64,000 bases of DNA, from contig NZ_VSSB01000001.1 of the NCBI RefSeq assembly GCF_008122505.1, positions 1,968,891 through 2,032,890 on the forward strand, written 5' to 3'. Made by a program: the position numbers and the translations under genes. Shown in pieces: positions 23,975-32,290 of the stretch (positions are counted from its first letter, which is position 1; each line of letters starts with the position of its first letter). The DNA is from Agromyces mariniharenae. GTDB taxonomy: Bacteria > Actinomycetota > Actinomycetes > Actinomycetales > Microbacteriaceae. The notes under the pieces are model-generated. The model had not been told where the DNA came from. It did not search any database and worked only from the letters and a program-made list of their open reading frames with translations.

Positions 23975-24922
23975 TCAGAGGTCAGTCGGGTCCCCGCCGC
24001 CGCGCGAGGGGTGCCCGTACGCCTGCTCGAGCCGGGCGGCGCGCGCCACGAGCACGTCGAGCACCGTGCGCACGGCGAGGCGCTCCGCGACATCCGGCCG
24101 CACCAGCGCGACGATCTGGCGCGCCGACGCGACACCGCGGATCGGCTTCAGCACCATGCCGGGCGCGACTGGACCGGAGGTGAAGCGCGGCACGAACGCG
24201 ATGCCGAGGCCGGCCACGATGAACGCCTCCATGATGCGCATGTCGCTGAAGCGCTGGCTCACCTCCACCCGCTTGCCGCCCTCCTGCTCGATGGCGTGCA
24301 GGATGCGCTCGAACGGGAAGCCGGGCGGCACGCCGAGCCAGGTCTCGTCGACGAGGTCGGCCGGCGTCACGTGGGAGCGACCGGCGAGGCGGTGGTCGGC
24401 GGGCAGCCCGATGTCGAGCGGCTCGGTCAGGAGCGGCACGGCCCTGAGCCCGCGACCGCCCCAGGGCAGCACGCCCGGCATGGTGTGGGCGAGCACGATG
24501 TCGTAGTCCGCGGTGAGGTCGGGGAACTCGGCGAGCTCGGGGTCGAGGTCGGTGCAGCGCACGACGAGCCCGGCCACCGGTGCCAGGTCCTTGAGCACGC
24601 TCGGCAGCAGCGTCGCGCCGACGGTCGGGAACGTGAGCAGCGTCACCTCGCCGCTCGGGTGGTTGCGGAACTCGTCCCAGAGGGCCGAGGCGTGCTCGAG
24701 CGCGATCGCGACGTCGGTCGCGCTGCGCGCCAGCGCGTGGCCGGCGCTGGTCAGCACGAGCCCACGTCCGCTGCGCTCGGTGAGCGGCATTCCCGCCTCG
24801 CGCTCGAGCACCTTCAGCTGCTGCGACACGGCCGACGGCGTGCGGCCGGTGGCCTCGGCGACGGCCGTGACGCTGCCCCGTTCGGCGAGTTCCCTGAGCA
24901 GGTCGAGGCGTCGTACGTCCAT
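23975..24922 (-). CDS. LysR-family transcriptional regulator
   Basis: This 315-residue regulator opens with the LysR winged helix (MDVRRLDLLRELAERGSVTA, then EATGRTPSAVSQQLKVLERE) and continues with a periplasmic-binding-like effector domain (about 90-300). The effector is unknown. Its ATG at 24922 lies inside the perfect palindrome ATGTAGTCAGACTACAT, and TAGTCT sits 6 nt before the start, so it is probably leaderless and self-controlled. It faces a 40-residue membrane protein gene across about 135 bp, which is its most likely divergent target. Confidence 0.9.
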   Translation of the reverse strand: MDVRRLDLLRELAERGSVTAVAEATGRTPSAVSQQLKVLEREAGMPLTERSGRGLVLTSAGHALARSATDVAIALEHASALWDEFRNHPSGEVTLLTFPTVGATLLPSVLKDLAPVAGLVVRCTDLDPELAEFPDLTADYDIVLAHTMPGVLPWGGRGLRAVPLLTEPLDIGLPADHRLAGRSHVTPADLVDETWLGVPPGFPFERILHAIEQEGGKRVEVSQRFSDMRIMEAFIVAGLGIAFVPRFTSGPVAPGMVLKPIRGVASARQIVALVRPDVAERLAVRTVLDVLVARAARLEQAYGHPSRGGGDPTDL

Positions 24923-24937
24923 GTAGTCAGACTACAT
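24921..24937. promoter_or_regulatory. 17-bp palindrome over the lysR start codon and -10
   Basis: ATGTAGTC-A-GACTACAT is a perfect palindrome. It includes the lysR ATG and, on the minus strand, the -10 hexamer TAGTCT (24929-24934) that lies 6 nt before that ATG. It is a good candidate for the LysR protein's own operator. Confidence 0.6.
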
Positions 24938-25057
24938 CGTTATTGAAGTATTGTGCGCTTGTGCTGCAAGGTTTGGAACGTCACAATGGAGGAGTCGAAC
25001 ACGTGCAACGGCGCATCCGTCGCTCGACGAGCCACCTTCTCCTTGAAAGGAACCACC

Positions 25058-25180
25058 GTGTTCACGCTCCTCGCCATCCTCGGAACCGTCTCCGTCGCCG
25101 GCATCGTCGGCTCCATCGTCACCTCCGCTCGCGACGGCTACCGTCGCCAGCCGAAGGCGACCATCGCGCGCACCGCCTAG
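25058..25180 (+). CDS. Small membrane protein, 40 aa
   Basis: This short gene begins with GTG at 25058, 7 nt after AAAGGA. It encodes one hydrophobic helix (FTLLAILGTVSVAGIVGSIV) followed by a basic tail (TSARDGYRRQPKATIARTA), so the C-terminus should be cytoplasmic. A tandem hairpin terminator follows directly, which supports its reality as a separate transcript. It is divergent from the LysR gene. Function is unknown; longer upstream in-frame readings from 24953 have no ribosome binding site. Confidence 0.72.
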   Translation: MFTLLAILGTVSVAGIVGSIVTSARDGYRRQPKATIARTA

Positions 25181-25192
25181 GTCGCGCGACAC

Positions 25193-25255
25193 CCCGGGCT
25201 CGCGCCCGGGAGCAGGGCCGCTGCGCGGGGGAGGGACACCCCGCGGGGCGGCCCT
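25193..25255 (+). terminator. Tandem hairpins after the 40-aa gene
   Basis: A 7-bp stem CCCGGGC / GCCCGGG (25193-25210) is followed by an 8-bp stem AGGGCCGC / GCGGCCCT (25214-25221 with 25248-25255) and then TCGTCGTTTCC. It separates the 40-aa gene from pyrE. Confidence 0.65.
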
Positions 25256-25312
25256 TCGTCGTTTCCGGGTGTCACCGGGGCATCCGGACCTTCCTCTCAG
25301 GCGGCGGAGTCG

Positions 25313-25318
25313 TAGAGT
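25313..25318 (+). promoter_or_regulatory. Predicted -10 element of leaderless pyrE
   Basis: TAGAGT ends 6 nt before the GTG start of pyrE, at the spacing expected for transcription from the initiation codon. No Shine-Dalgarno is present, and no clear -35 hexamer was found. Confidence 0.5.
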
Positions 25319-25324
25319 ATTCGG

Positions 25325-25897
25325 GTGACACTCGCCTCCCAGGACGCAACGACCGACGCCCGCCGACAGCTCATCGAGTACATCTCGGCCGACGCGGTGT
25401 TCCACGGCGACTTCACCCTGACCAGCGGCAAGAAGGCGTCGTACTACGTCGACCTCCGCAAGGTGAGCCTCGACCACCGGGTCGCCCCGCTCATCGGGCA
25501 GGTCATGCTCGACCTCATCGCCGACGTGCCCGACGTGGCGGCGGTGGGCGGCATGACGATGGGCGCCGACCCGATCGCCACGGCCGTCCTGCACCAGGGC
25601 GCGGCCCGCGGTCTCGCCTACGACGCGTTCGTCGTGCGCAAGGAGCCGAAGGACCACGGCCGCGGCAAGCAGGTCGAGGGCCCCGACGTCGCGGGCAAGC
25701 GCGTCGTCGTGCTCGAGGACACGTCCACCACGGGCGGCTCGCCGCTCAAGGCGATCGAGGCGCTGCGTGCAGCAGGCGCCGAGGTCGTGGCGGTCGCCGT
25801 GGTCGTCGACCGCGCCACCGGTGCCCGCGAGGTGATCGAGGGCGCGGGCGTGCCCTACCTGGCCGCGATCGGCCTCGAAGACCTGGGATTGGCCTGA
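25325..25897 (+). CDS. pyrE: Orotate phosphoribosyltransferase
   Basis: PyrE transfers phosphoribose from PRPP to orotate, making OMP in de novo pyrimidine synthesis. The 190-residue protein has the expected short actinobacterial length. Landmarks are FTLTSGKKASYYVDLRKVSL near the N-terminus, the dimer loop KEPKDHGRGKQVEG with catalytic lysine and histidine, and the PRPP-binding motif VVVLEDTSTTGGSPLKAIE (about 121-139). The start is GTG at 25325 with TAGAGT 6 nt upstream. Its TGA overlaps the ATG of the large septum-type protein by one base (TGATG). The other pyr genes are elsewhere. Confidence 0.95.
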   Translation: MTLASQDATTDARRQLIEYISADAVFHGDFTLTSGKKASYYVDLRKVSLDHRVAPLIGQVMLDLIADVPDVAAVGGMTMGADPIATAVLHQGAARGLAYDAFVVRKEPKDHGRGKQVEGPDVAGKRVVVLEDTSTTGGSPLKAIEALRAAGAEVVAVAVVVDRATGAREVIEGAGVPYLAAIGLEDLGLA

Positions 25898-28800
25898 TGG
25901 AACGCGACGGACGCAACTCCGACGACGCCGCCGACTGGCTGCTCGCGCAACTCGCGGCAGGCCCGGCGGCGCGCGATGAGCCGCCCGTCGCTCCGCCTCC
26001 AGCCACTCCGACCGGGGATGCCGCGCCGGCATCCCCCGCACCCGTCGTCCCGCCGCGCTCCATCGAGCCGGGCCCGCGCCGCGAGGAGGTGCTCGATTGG
26101 TTCTCGGTCGCCGAGCCGCCCTCGGCGACGGATGCCGCGACGCGGGCCCTGCCCGTCATCGGCACCCCGCCCCCGGCGCCGACGGTGCCCGACGTCGTGG
26201 AGCCGCCCGCTGCGGCGTTCCCGCCGGCGGCTCCGCGGCCGCCCGCCGCGGCGTTCCCGCCGGCGGCTCCGCTTCCGCCTGCGGCTCCGCTTCCGCCGGC
26301 CGCGCCCGCGCCGATCGCCGAACCGTCGTCGGGGCTGCCCGCCTGGAGCCCGCCGTTCATGGTCGGCGGCCCGGCTGCGACGCCTCCGGTCGCTCCAACG
26401 CCGTCCGACGAGCCGTCGTCGCCCGTCGCGGAGCCCGCGGATCCGCCGCCCGGCCCGGTGACCCCGACCGGCCCGTTCGCGCTCACCTGGGGCGGTGGCG
26501 ACCTCGATTCCGAGGACGCCATCCGTGCCGCCTTCCGCAGCCTCTCGGGGCCGTCGAGCGACGCCGGTCCGACGGCGTCCGAGCCCGAGGCACCCGTGTT
26601 CGAGGCGCCCGCGCCTGAGGCGCCCGCGCCCGAACCGGCCGCGTTCGAGTCCGCTGCTCCGGGGTCCGCCGCTCCCGAGTCCGCTCCGCTCGACTCCGCC
26701 GATTCCGGATCCGACGATTCCGAGTCGCCGTTCGCCGGGTTCCCGTCGCCGCCCGTGGCGCGGCAGTCGTTCACGCCCGCGCCGGGCATGGCGTCCGCCG
26801 AGGAGCCTCCCGTGCCGCCGGTCGCGCCGGTGCGGCATCCGATCGCGCCGTCGACCGCGCCCGCCGGCTGGGACGAGCTCGCCGCCCGCCCCGCGCCGAC
26901 GCCCGACCCGGTCGCACCTGCGGCGCCCACCGGCGGACGCTTCGGCGCGTTCGCCTCCGACACGTTCGGCGACGACGCTGCCGACCCCTTCCGAGCGCTC
27001 ATCGAGGCGTCGGCTCCTCGTGACGCAGAGCCGATGCCGTCGTCGCCGAGCGTCGGCTCGCCCGAGCCGGCACCGGCCGCGTTCACGCCGTCGATCCCGA
27101 GCGAGAACACGACCCCGCGCGGCTTCCCCTTCCTCGAGGTGCGCGGCGAGGCCGTCGAGCCCGTGACCGAGCCCGGCCATCAGGCCGAATCCGCCGTGAA
27201 CCGCCGCGCGCCCATCCCTGCCTTCGTGGCCGCGACGGGCGATCGCTCGGGCCGCGAGCCCGAGCCGGGCGAGCCTGTCGACGACCTGCTCGCGGCGCTC
27301 GGCTCCGGCACGGCGCGTCCGTCGCACGACGACGACGCCTCGGACCCGGCCGGCGGCCCGACCGACGCCGGATCCGGAATCCCGCCCGAGCGCGGCGGCC
27401 CGCCCACGGGCGGCGGGTTCGATGCGCTCGGCTTCTCATTCGGCGACGACGAGGAGGACGACGAGCCCGACGAGGCTGTCGACGACGAGCGCCCGGCCCG
27501 CCCGAGCATCCGCGAGCGCCTCTTCGGTCGCGGTCGAGACGCGGATGCCGACGATGACGCAGGTGCCGCGCCTGGGCCAGAGCCCGAGGCCGTCGACGAC
27601 GCCGTCGGCGCGCCGTTCGTGCCGCCGGCCGCCGCTGCGGCGCCGTTCGCGGCCGCGGCCGCCCCGCCGCCCGCGCCCACGCCTGCCGCGCCGGAGCCGC
27701 AGCCCGAGTCGCCGATCGCGCGCGAGATCGCCGAGACCGGGTATTTCTGGAACCTCACCCCCGACCCCTCGGCCGCCGACCCGAACGCCGACGGACCGGC
27801 GGTGGCCGACCGACCGGGCTCCTTCGATGAGGAGTGGGCCGAGCCCGAGCCCGAAGTGCCGTTCGCCTCCGAGCCGGTGCAGCCCGAGCCGGTGCAGCCC
27901 GAGCCGGTGCAGCCCGCGCCCTTCCTGCGCGCCCCCCAGCTCTCCGCCGAGGAGCCCGATCCCGTGGCGCCCGAGCCGATCGCGCCCGAGCCCGAGGAGC
28001 CCGAGCCCGTGGCGGCCGAGGCCGTGGAGCCCGAGCCGATCGCGCCCGAGCCCATTGCGCCCGAGCCGCCGGCCGAGCCCGTCGCGCCCGAGCCGCCGGC
28101 CGAGCGTCCGACGTTCACGGCATCGCTGTTCGCGATCCCGCCGGCGACGCAGGCCGAGCCCTGGCCCGAGCCAGAGGCGGGTTCCGACTTCGACGCCGAA
28201 CCGAACTGGTCGTTCGGCGACGATGCGCCCGACGAGACGCCCGGCCAGCGCGAGGACGCCCCGACCGCGATGTTCCCGTCGGCACCGGCCGCCGGGCCGA
28301 ATGCGACCGGTTCACCTGACGACGACCCGCTCGCCGCCCTCTTCGGTGCGCGCCCGGTGCCGCAGGAGCCGCAGCCCATCGAGGACCCGTGGAACACCGG
28401 ATCCCCGTTCGGCGCCTCGGCCGGCACGTCGGCCCCCGCCGATCGCTTCGCCGCCGACGCGGGCCCCTTCGCCGCCTACGCGGCGTCCGCATCGGCACCC
28501 TCGCCGGCGCCCGCTCCCGCCGTTGCGCCTCGTCCGACGTCCGCACCGCGCACCGGCGGCGCCTCGGGCTCCGGCTCCGGCTCCGGCACGGACACCGGCG
28601 GATCGGGCTCGGGCGGCAACCGTACCGTGCGCGTCCTCGCCTGGGTGGCCGGAGGCCTCGTGGCGGCGCTCGTGCTCGTCGGACTGTTCTTCCTCGGCAC
28701 CCAGCTGTCAGGCGGCGGCGAGGCATCCGCCCCGTCGGCGACGCCGACCCCGACCGAGACCCCGGTCGCGGCGCCCACGGCCCCGCAGCCGGCCGGGGTG

Positions 28801-29175
28801 CATCCGTGGAACACGCTGTTCGGCGGCGAGTGCATCGACCCGTTCGAGTCGGCCTGGGCCGAGGAGTTCACCGTCGTCGACTGTGCGGCCCCGCACGCGG
28901 CCCAGCTCGTGTACCGGGGCCAGCTGCCCGGCGACGAGGCGGCGCCGTTCCCGGGTGAAGCCGAGATCGCGTCGCAGATGAACCTGCTCTGCACGGCGCC
29001 CGGCGTCATCGACGTCGCCGCGGTCTCGGGCGTCGAAGACCTGCAGGTGCAGGCCGCGTTCCCGGTGACCGAGGAGCAGTGGGCCGCGGGCGAGCGCTCG
29101 TACTACTGCTTCGCGAACCGCGCGGGCGGCGAGCCGCTCACCGCGAGCATCGCCGGCCCCGGACCCGCGGTCTAG
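25897..29175 (+). CDS. Large disordered membrane protein with septum-formation-like C-terminal domain
   Basis: This 1092-residue protein has a cytoplasmic part of about 905 residues that is almost entirely Pro, Ala, Glu and Asp, with short repeats (FPPAAPRPPAAAFPPAAP near 110; EPVQPEPVQPEPVQP near 660) and scattered acidic motifs. One membrane helix follows at about 912-937 (VLAWVAGGLVAALVLVGLFFLG). The external C-terminus (about 970-1092) begins PWNTLFGGECIDPFESAW and has VVDCAAPHAAQLVYRG, resembling the PF13845 septum-formation domain with paired cysteines. A link to cell division or envelope growth is therefore suspected, not shown. It overlaps pyrE by one base; ribokinase follows 1 nt after its stop. 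Repeats make assembly errors possible. Confidence 0.8.
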   Translation: MERDGRNSDDAADWLLAQLAAGPAARDEPPVAPPPATPTGDAAPASPAPVVPPRSIEPGPRREEVLDWFSVAEPPSATDAATRALPVIGTPPPAPTVPDVVEPPAAAFPPAAPRPPAAAFPPAAPLPPAAPLPPAAPAPIAEPSSGLPAWSPPFMVGGPAATPPVAPTPSDEPSSPVAEPADPPPGPVTPTGPFALTWGGGDLDSEDAIRAAFRSLSGPSSDAGPTASEPEAPVFEAPAPEAPAPEPAAFESAAPGSAAPESAPLDSADSGSDDSESPFAGFPSPPVARQSFTPAPGMASAEEPPVPPVAPVRHPIAPSTAPAGWDELAARPAPTPDPVAPAAPTGGRFGAFASDTFGDDAADPFRALIEASAPRDAEPMPSSPSVGSPEPAPAAFTPSIPSENTTPRGFPFLEVRGEAVEPVTEPGHQAESAVNRRAPIPAFVAATGDRSGREPEPGEPVDDLLAALGSGTARPSHDDDASDPAGGPTDAGSGIPPERGGPPTGGGFDALGFSFGDDEEDDEPDEAVDDERPARPSIRERLFGRGRDADADDDAGAAPGPEPEAVDDAVGAPFVPPAAAAAPFAAAAAPPPAPTPAAPEPQPESPIAREIAETGYFWNLTPDPSAADPNADGPAVADRPGSFDEEWAEPEPEVPFASEPVQPEPVQPEPVQPAPFLRAPQLSAEEPDPVAPEPIAPEPEEPEPVAAEAVEPEPIAPEPIAPEPPAEPVAPEPPAERPTFTASLFAIPPATQAEPWPEPEAGSDFDAEPNWSFGDDAPDETPGQREDAPTAMFPSAPAAGPNATGSPDDDPLAALFGARPVPQEPQPIEDPWNTGSPFGASAGTSAPADRFAADAGPFAAYAASASAPSPAPAPAVAPRPTSAPRTGGASGSGSGSGTDTGGSGSGGNRTVRVLAWVAGGLVAALVLVGLFFLGTQLSGGGEASAPSATPTPTETPVAAPTAPQPAGVHPWNTLFGGECIDPFESAWAEEFTVVDCAAPHAAQLVYRGQLPGDEAAPFPGEAEIASQMNLLCTAPGVIDVAAVSGVEDLQVQAAFPVTEEQWAAGERSYYCFANRAGGEPLTASIAGPGPAV

Positions 29176-29176
29176 C

Positions 29177-30127
29177 GTGGGGTCGCCCGGTCTCGTCGTC
29201 GTCGTCGGCTCGCTCAACGTCGACTCCACGAGCTACGTCGGGGCGTTCCCCGAGCCCGGCGAGACCATCCGCTCGCACGGATTCCAGGTCGCGCTCGGCG
29301 GCAAGGGGTCGAACCAGGCGGTCGCCGCGCACGTGGTCGGGGCATCCGTCGACCTCGTGGCGCGCCTCGGCGCCGATGCCGCGGGCGACTTCGCCGTGGC
29401 GACGCTCGAGCGGTTCGGCCTGCCCACCGCCGCGATCGGTCGAGCTGCGGATGCCCCGACCGGCGTCGCCCAGATCACGGTCGCCGATTCCGGCGAGAAC
29501 ACCATCATCGTCACGAGCGGCGCCAACCTCGCGGTCACCCCCGCCGTCGTCGACGCCGAGCGCGAGCGGATCGCGTCGGCCGCGCTCGTGCTGACCCAGG
29601 GCGAGCTCCCCGTCGCGACGATCGACCGGGTCGCCGAGCTCGCGGCCGGCGCCGGCGTGCGATTCGTGCTCAACCTCGCTCCGCCCGCACCGGTCGCCGC
29701 CGCGACGCTCGCGTCGTCCGACCCGCTCGTCCTCAACGAGCACGAGGCGCGGGCGGTCGGCATCGGCACGGATGCCGCGGATGCCTCGCTCGACGCCTGG
29801 CGCGACGCCGCGGCATCCGCCGTGGGGCGGATCGCGCGCTCGATCGTCGTGACCCTCGGTGGGTCCGGCGCCGTCGCGGCATCCGTCGACGGGTCGTGGA
29901 CCGCGCCCGCCCCGGCCGTCGACGCCGTCGACACGACGGGCGCGGGCGACGGGTTCACCGGTGCCCTCGCGGCGTTCCTCGCCGAGGGGCGGCCGCTCGA
30001 GGAGGCGCTGCGGATCGCGGTCGCGGCCGGCGCGCTCGCGGTGCAGGCCCGCGGCACCGTCGACTCCTACGCGTCGCGGGCGGCCGTGCTGCGCACCGCG
30101 GGAGCGGATGGCCGGGCACGCGAATGA
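29177..30127 (+). CDS. rbsK: Ribokinase (PfkB family)
   Basis: This 316-residue PfkB-family sugar kinase phosphorylates ribose to ribose 5-phosphate. It has the N-terminal VVVVGSLNVDSTSYV, the sugar-binding GGKGSNQAVAAHVVGA, ATP-site segments LNEHEARAVG and VTLGGSGAV, and the catalytic DTTGAGDGFTGAL signature near residue 255. GTG at 29177 follows the previous stop by one base and its own stop overlaps the nucleoside hydrolase ATG. Pairing with a nucleoside hydrolase makes ribose released from nucleosides its probable substrate. Confidence 0.92.
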   Translation: MGSPGLVVVVGSLNVDSTSYVGAFPEPGETIRSHGFQVALGGKGSNQAVAAHVVGASVDLVARLGADAAGDFAVATLERFGLPTAAIGRAADAPTGVAQITVADSGENTIIVTSGANLAVTPAVVDAERERIASAALVLTQGELPVATIDRVAELAAGAGVRFVLNLAPPAPVAAATLASSDPLVLNEHEARAVGIGTDAADASLDAWRDAAASAVGRIARSIVVTLGGSGAVAASVDGSWTAPAPAVDAVDTTGAGDGFTGALAAFLAEGRPLEEALRIAVAAGALAVQARGTVDSYASRAAVLRTAGADGRARE

Positions 30128-31056
30128 CCATTCCCGTCATCCTCGACTGCGACCCCGGTCACGACGACGTCTTCGGCCTCTGGCTGGCCGCGGGGCATCC
30201 GTCGCTCGAGCTCCTCGCGGTCACGACGGTCGGCGGCAACGTGCCGCTCGAGCACACGAGCCGCAACGCGCGCATCGCGCTCACGGTCGCGGGCGTGGCC
30301 GACGTGCCCGTCGCCGCGGGCGCGGCGGGGCCGCTTGCGCGGCCGCTCGAGACGGCGGAGTGGATCCACGGGGAGAACGGCCTCGGCGGACCCGAGCTGC
30401 CCGAGCCCGCGATGGACCTCGACCCGCGCGGCGCGCTCGAACTCATGGCCGACACGCTGCTCGGCGCCGACGAGCCCGTGGCGATCGTGGCCACCGGGCC
30501 GATCACGAACGTCGCGATGCTGCTGCGCGATCGCCCCGACCTCGCGGATCGGATCCGCGAGGTCGTCTGGATGGGCGGGTCCACCGGGCGCGGCAACGCC
30601 ACGCCCTACGCGGAGTTCAATGCGTTGGTCGATCCCGAGGCGCTCGCGATCGTCATCGAGAGCGGTGTGCGCTTCACCATGGTCGGCCTCAACGTCACGC
30701 ACACCGCGCTCGTGACCGCGGCCGTGCGCGAGCGGCTCGCCGCGGTCGGCACGGCTACGGCGGCGTTCGGCGACGAGCTGCTCGAGTTCTTCTGCCGCAC
30801 GAACGCCGACGTGTTCGGCATGCCCGACGGCCCGCTGCACGACCCGGTCGCCGTCGCGGTGCTCGTCGATCCGCACGTGGTGACCCGCGTGCACACGCGC
30901 CTCGACGTCGAGCTCGCGGGCACCGAGACCGCCGGTGCCACGAGCGTCGACCTCGACGGGATGCTGCGACGCGAGCCGAACGCGTGGGTGGCGACCGCCC
31001 TCGACGTCGACCGGTTCTGGGACCTGCTCGACGACGCGATCGGCCGCCTCGCCTAG
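30124..31056 (+). CDS. Nucleoside hydrolase (IunH/RihA-type)
   Basis: This 310-residue enzyme cleaves the N-glycosidic bond of ribonucleosides to ribose and base. The N-terminal metal-binding signature is DCDPGHDDVFGLWLAAG (residues about 8-24), with VTTVGGNVPLEHTSRNA and VATGPITNVAMLLR following; a further aspartate sits in LHDPVAVAVL near the C-terminus. It starts within the ribokinase stop (ATGA), so the two are coupled. Bases released could feed the pyrimidine catabolic genes, though substrate preference cannot be read. It converges on the HAD gene with a 5-bp gap. Confidence 0.92.
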   Translation: MTIPVILDCDPGHDDVFGLWLAAGHPSLELLAVTTVGGNVPLEHTSRNARIALTVAGVADVPVAAGAAGPLARPLETAEWIHGENGLGGPELPEPAMDLDPRGALELMADTLLGADEPVAIVATGPITNVAMLLRDRPDLADRIREVVWMGGSTGRGNATPYAEFNALVDPEALAIVIESGVRFTMVGLNVTHTALVTAAVRERLAAVGTATAAFGDELLEFFCRTNADVFGMPDGPLHDPVAVAVLVDPHVVTRVHTRLDVELAGTETAGATSVDLDGMLRREPNAWVATALDVDRFWDLLDDAIGRLA

Positions 31057-31061
31057 GTCCC

Positions 31062-31856
31062 CTACAGCTCGGACTCGGCCGGCTCGTTCACGAGCTCGTG
31101 CACGCCCTCGAGGATCTCCTCGGGACGGAACGGGTAGCGCTCGATCTCGGCCTGGTCGCTGATGCCGGTGAGCACGAGCACGGTGTGCAGGCCCGCCTCG
31201 ATGCCCGCGACGATGTCGGTGTCCATGCGGTCGCCGATCATCGCGGTGTTCTCGGAGTGCGCGCCGATCTTGTTGAGCGCCGAGCGGAACATCATCGGGT
31301 TCGGCTTGCCCACGACGTACGGCTCCTTGCCGGTCGCCTTCGTGATGAGGGCGGCGATCGCGCCGGTCGCGGGCAGCGGGCCTTCGGCCGACGGGCCCGT
31401 GGCATCGGGGTTCGTGACGATGAATCGCGATCCGTTGCCGATGAGCCGGATCGCCTTCGTGATCGCCTCGAACGAGTAGTTGCGGGTCTCGCCCACGACG
31501 ACGAAGTCGGGGTTCGTCTCGGTCATCACGAAGCCCGCCTCGTGCAGGGCCGTGAGGATGCCCGCCTCGCCGATGACGAACGCCGTGCCGCCGGGCAGCT
31601 GCTGCTTGAGGAAGTCCGCCGTCGCGAGCGCCGACGTCCAGATGCGCTCCTCGGGCACGTTGAGCCCGCTCGCGCGGAGCCGCGCCGAGAGGTCGCGCGC
31701 GGTGAAGATCGAGTTGTTCGTGAGCACGAGGTACGGCGTGCCGGCATCCTCCCACTGCTGCAGGAGCTCGGCCGCACCGGGCAGGGCGTGGTTCTCGTGC
31801 ACGAGCACGCCGTCCATGTCGGTCAGCCAGGCTTCGACCTCTTCACGTCGTCCCAT
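31062..31856 (-). CDS. HAD-IIA family sugar-phosphatase (NagD-like)
   Basis: This 264-residue phosphatase has the HAD core: nucleophile motif TDMDGVLVHENHALPGA near residue 12, motif II VLTNNS (about 45), lysine in KPNPMMFRSALNK and motif IV MIGDRMDTDIVAGIEAGL. The IIA cap domain lies between. NagD and relatives dephosphorylate nucleotides and small sugar phosphates with broad specificity. The ATG at 31856 has no Shine-Dalgarno but TAGGCT ends 6 nt upstream. Proximity to nucleoside salvage genes is suggestive only. Confidence 0.9.
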   Translation of the reverse strand: MGRREEVEAWLTDMDGVLVHENHALPGAAELLQQWEDAGTPYLVLTNNSIFTARDLSARLRASGLNVPEERIWTSALATADFLKQQLPGGTAFVIGEAGILTALHEAGFVMTETNPDFVVVGETRNYSFEAITKAIRLIGNGSRFIVTNPDATGPSAEGPLPATGAIAALITKATGKEPYVVGKPNPMMFRSALNKIGAHSENTAMIGDRMDTDIVAGIEAGLHTVLVLTGISDQAEIERYPFRPEEILEGVHELVNEPAESEL

Positions 31857-31862
31857 GCGTCA

Positions 31863-31868
31863 AGCCTA
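31863..31868 (-). promoter_or_regulatory. Predicted -10 element of leaderless HAD phosphatase gene
   Basis: TAGGCT on the minus strand ends 6 nt before the ATG at 31856, matching the TANNNT spacing seen at several other starts in the window. Confidence 0.45.
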
Positions 31869-31957
31869 GGGCGCGCACGTCACAGCCCGATGAACGGCGG
31901 ATGCCGCGGGTGCTTCGTCGCGCGTCCCCCGGAGGCTGCGAAGCGAGCCGTGCCGGC

Positions 31958-32290
31958 TCAGTGCAGCAGCGACTCCCAGTCCGCGGGAACCCGCCCCTCG
32001 GGTCCGGGAGCAGGCTGCTCCTCGGGCCGCGACAAGGGCGGGGTGAGCGGCACGCGCGGCGCCGACGACTCGGTGACGTAGTTCCAGAACCAGTGCTCGC
32101 CGGGTTCGAACGAGGTGGCGACCGGATGCCCCGTCTGCTCCGAGTGCCGGCGGGCGTGCTGCGCGGGGGAGGCGTCGCAGCATCCGACATGCCCGCACTC
32201 GACGCAGCGGCGCAGGTGGAACCACCAGCCGCCGCCCGCGTCGCAGTCGCCGCAGCCGGTGCCCGACGGCGGCGGCGCGAGGTCGCTCAC
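31958..32290 (-). CDS. UBP-type zinc finger protein
   Basis: This 110-residue protein is mostly one UBP-type zinc finger: CGDCDAGGGWWFHLRRCVEC, then GHVGCCDASPAQHARRHSEQTGHPVATSF, with the Cys/His ligands in place, followed by a proline-rich tail. In eukaryotes this domain binds ubiquitin C-termini; in bacteria the role is unknown. GTG at 32290 overlaps the stop of the reductase-like gene (GTGA), and this gene pair recurs in bacteria, so the finger probably works with that protein, for example as a redox or zinc sensor. Confidence 0.88.
   Translation of the reverse strand: MSDLAPPPSGTGCGDCDAGGGWWFHLRRCVECGHVGCCDASPAQHARRHSEQTGHPVATSFEPGEHWFWNYVTESSAPRVPLTPPLSRPEEQPAPGPEGRVPADWESLLH

Noticed and set aside
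26210..26310. CRISPR-like short repeats
   Set aside because: The repeats are in frame, encode FPPAAP-type low-complexity protein and have no spacer structure; no CRISPR array was seen in the window.
25746..28427. Gly/Ser/Ala-rich minus-strand frames opposite the large disordered protein
   Set aside because: They are antisense shadows of the Pro/Glu-rich tail; they lack ribosome sites and recognisable domains, and the plus-strand frame overlaps pyrE and ends in a membrane and cysteine-paired domain.
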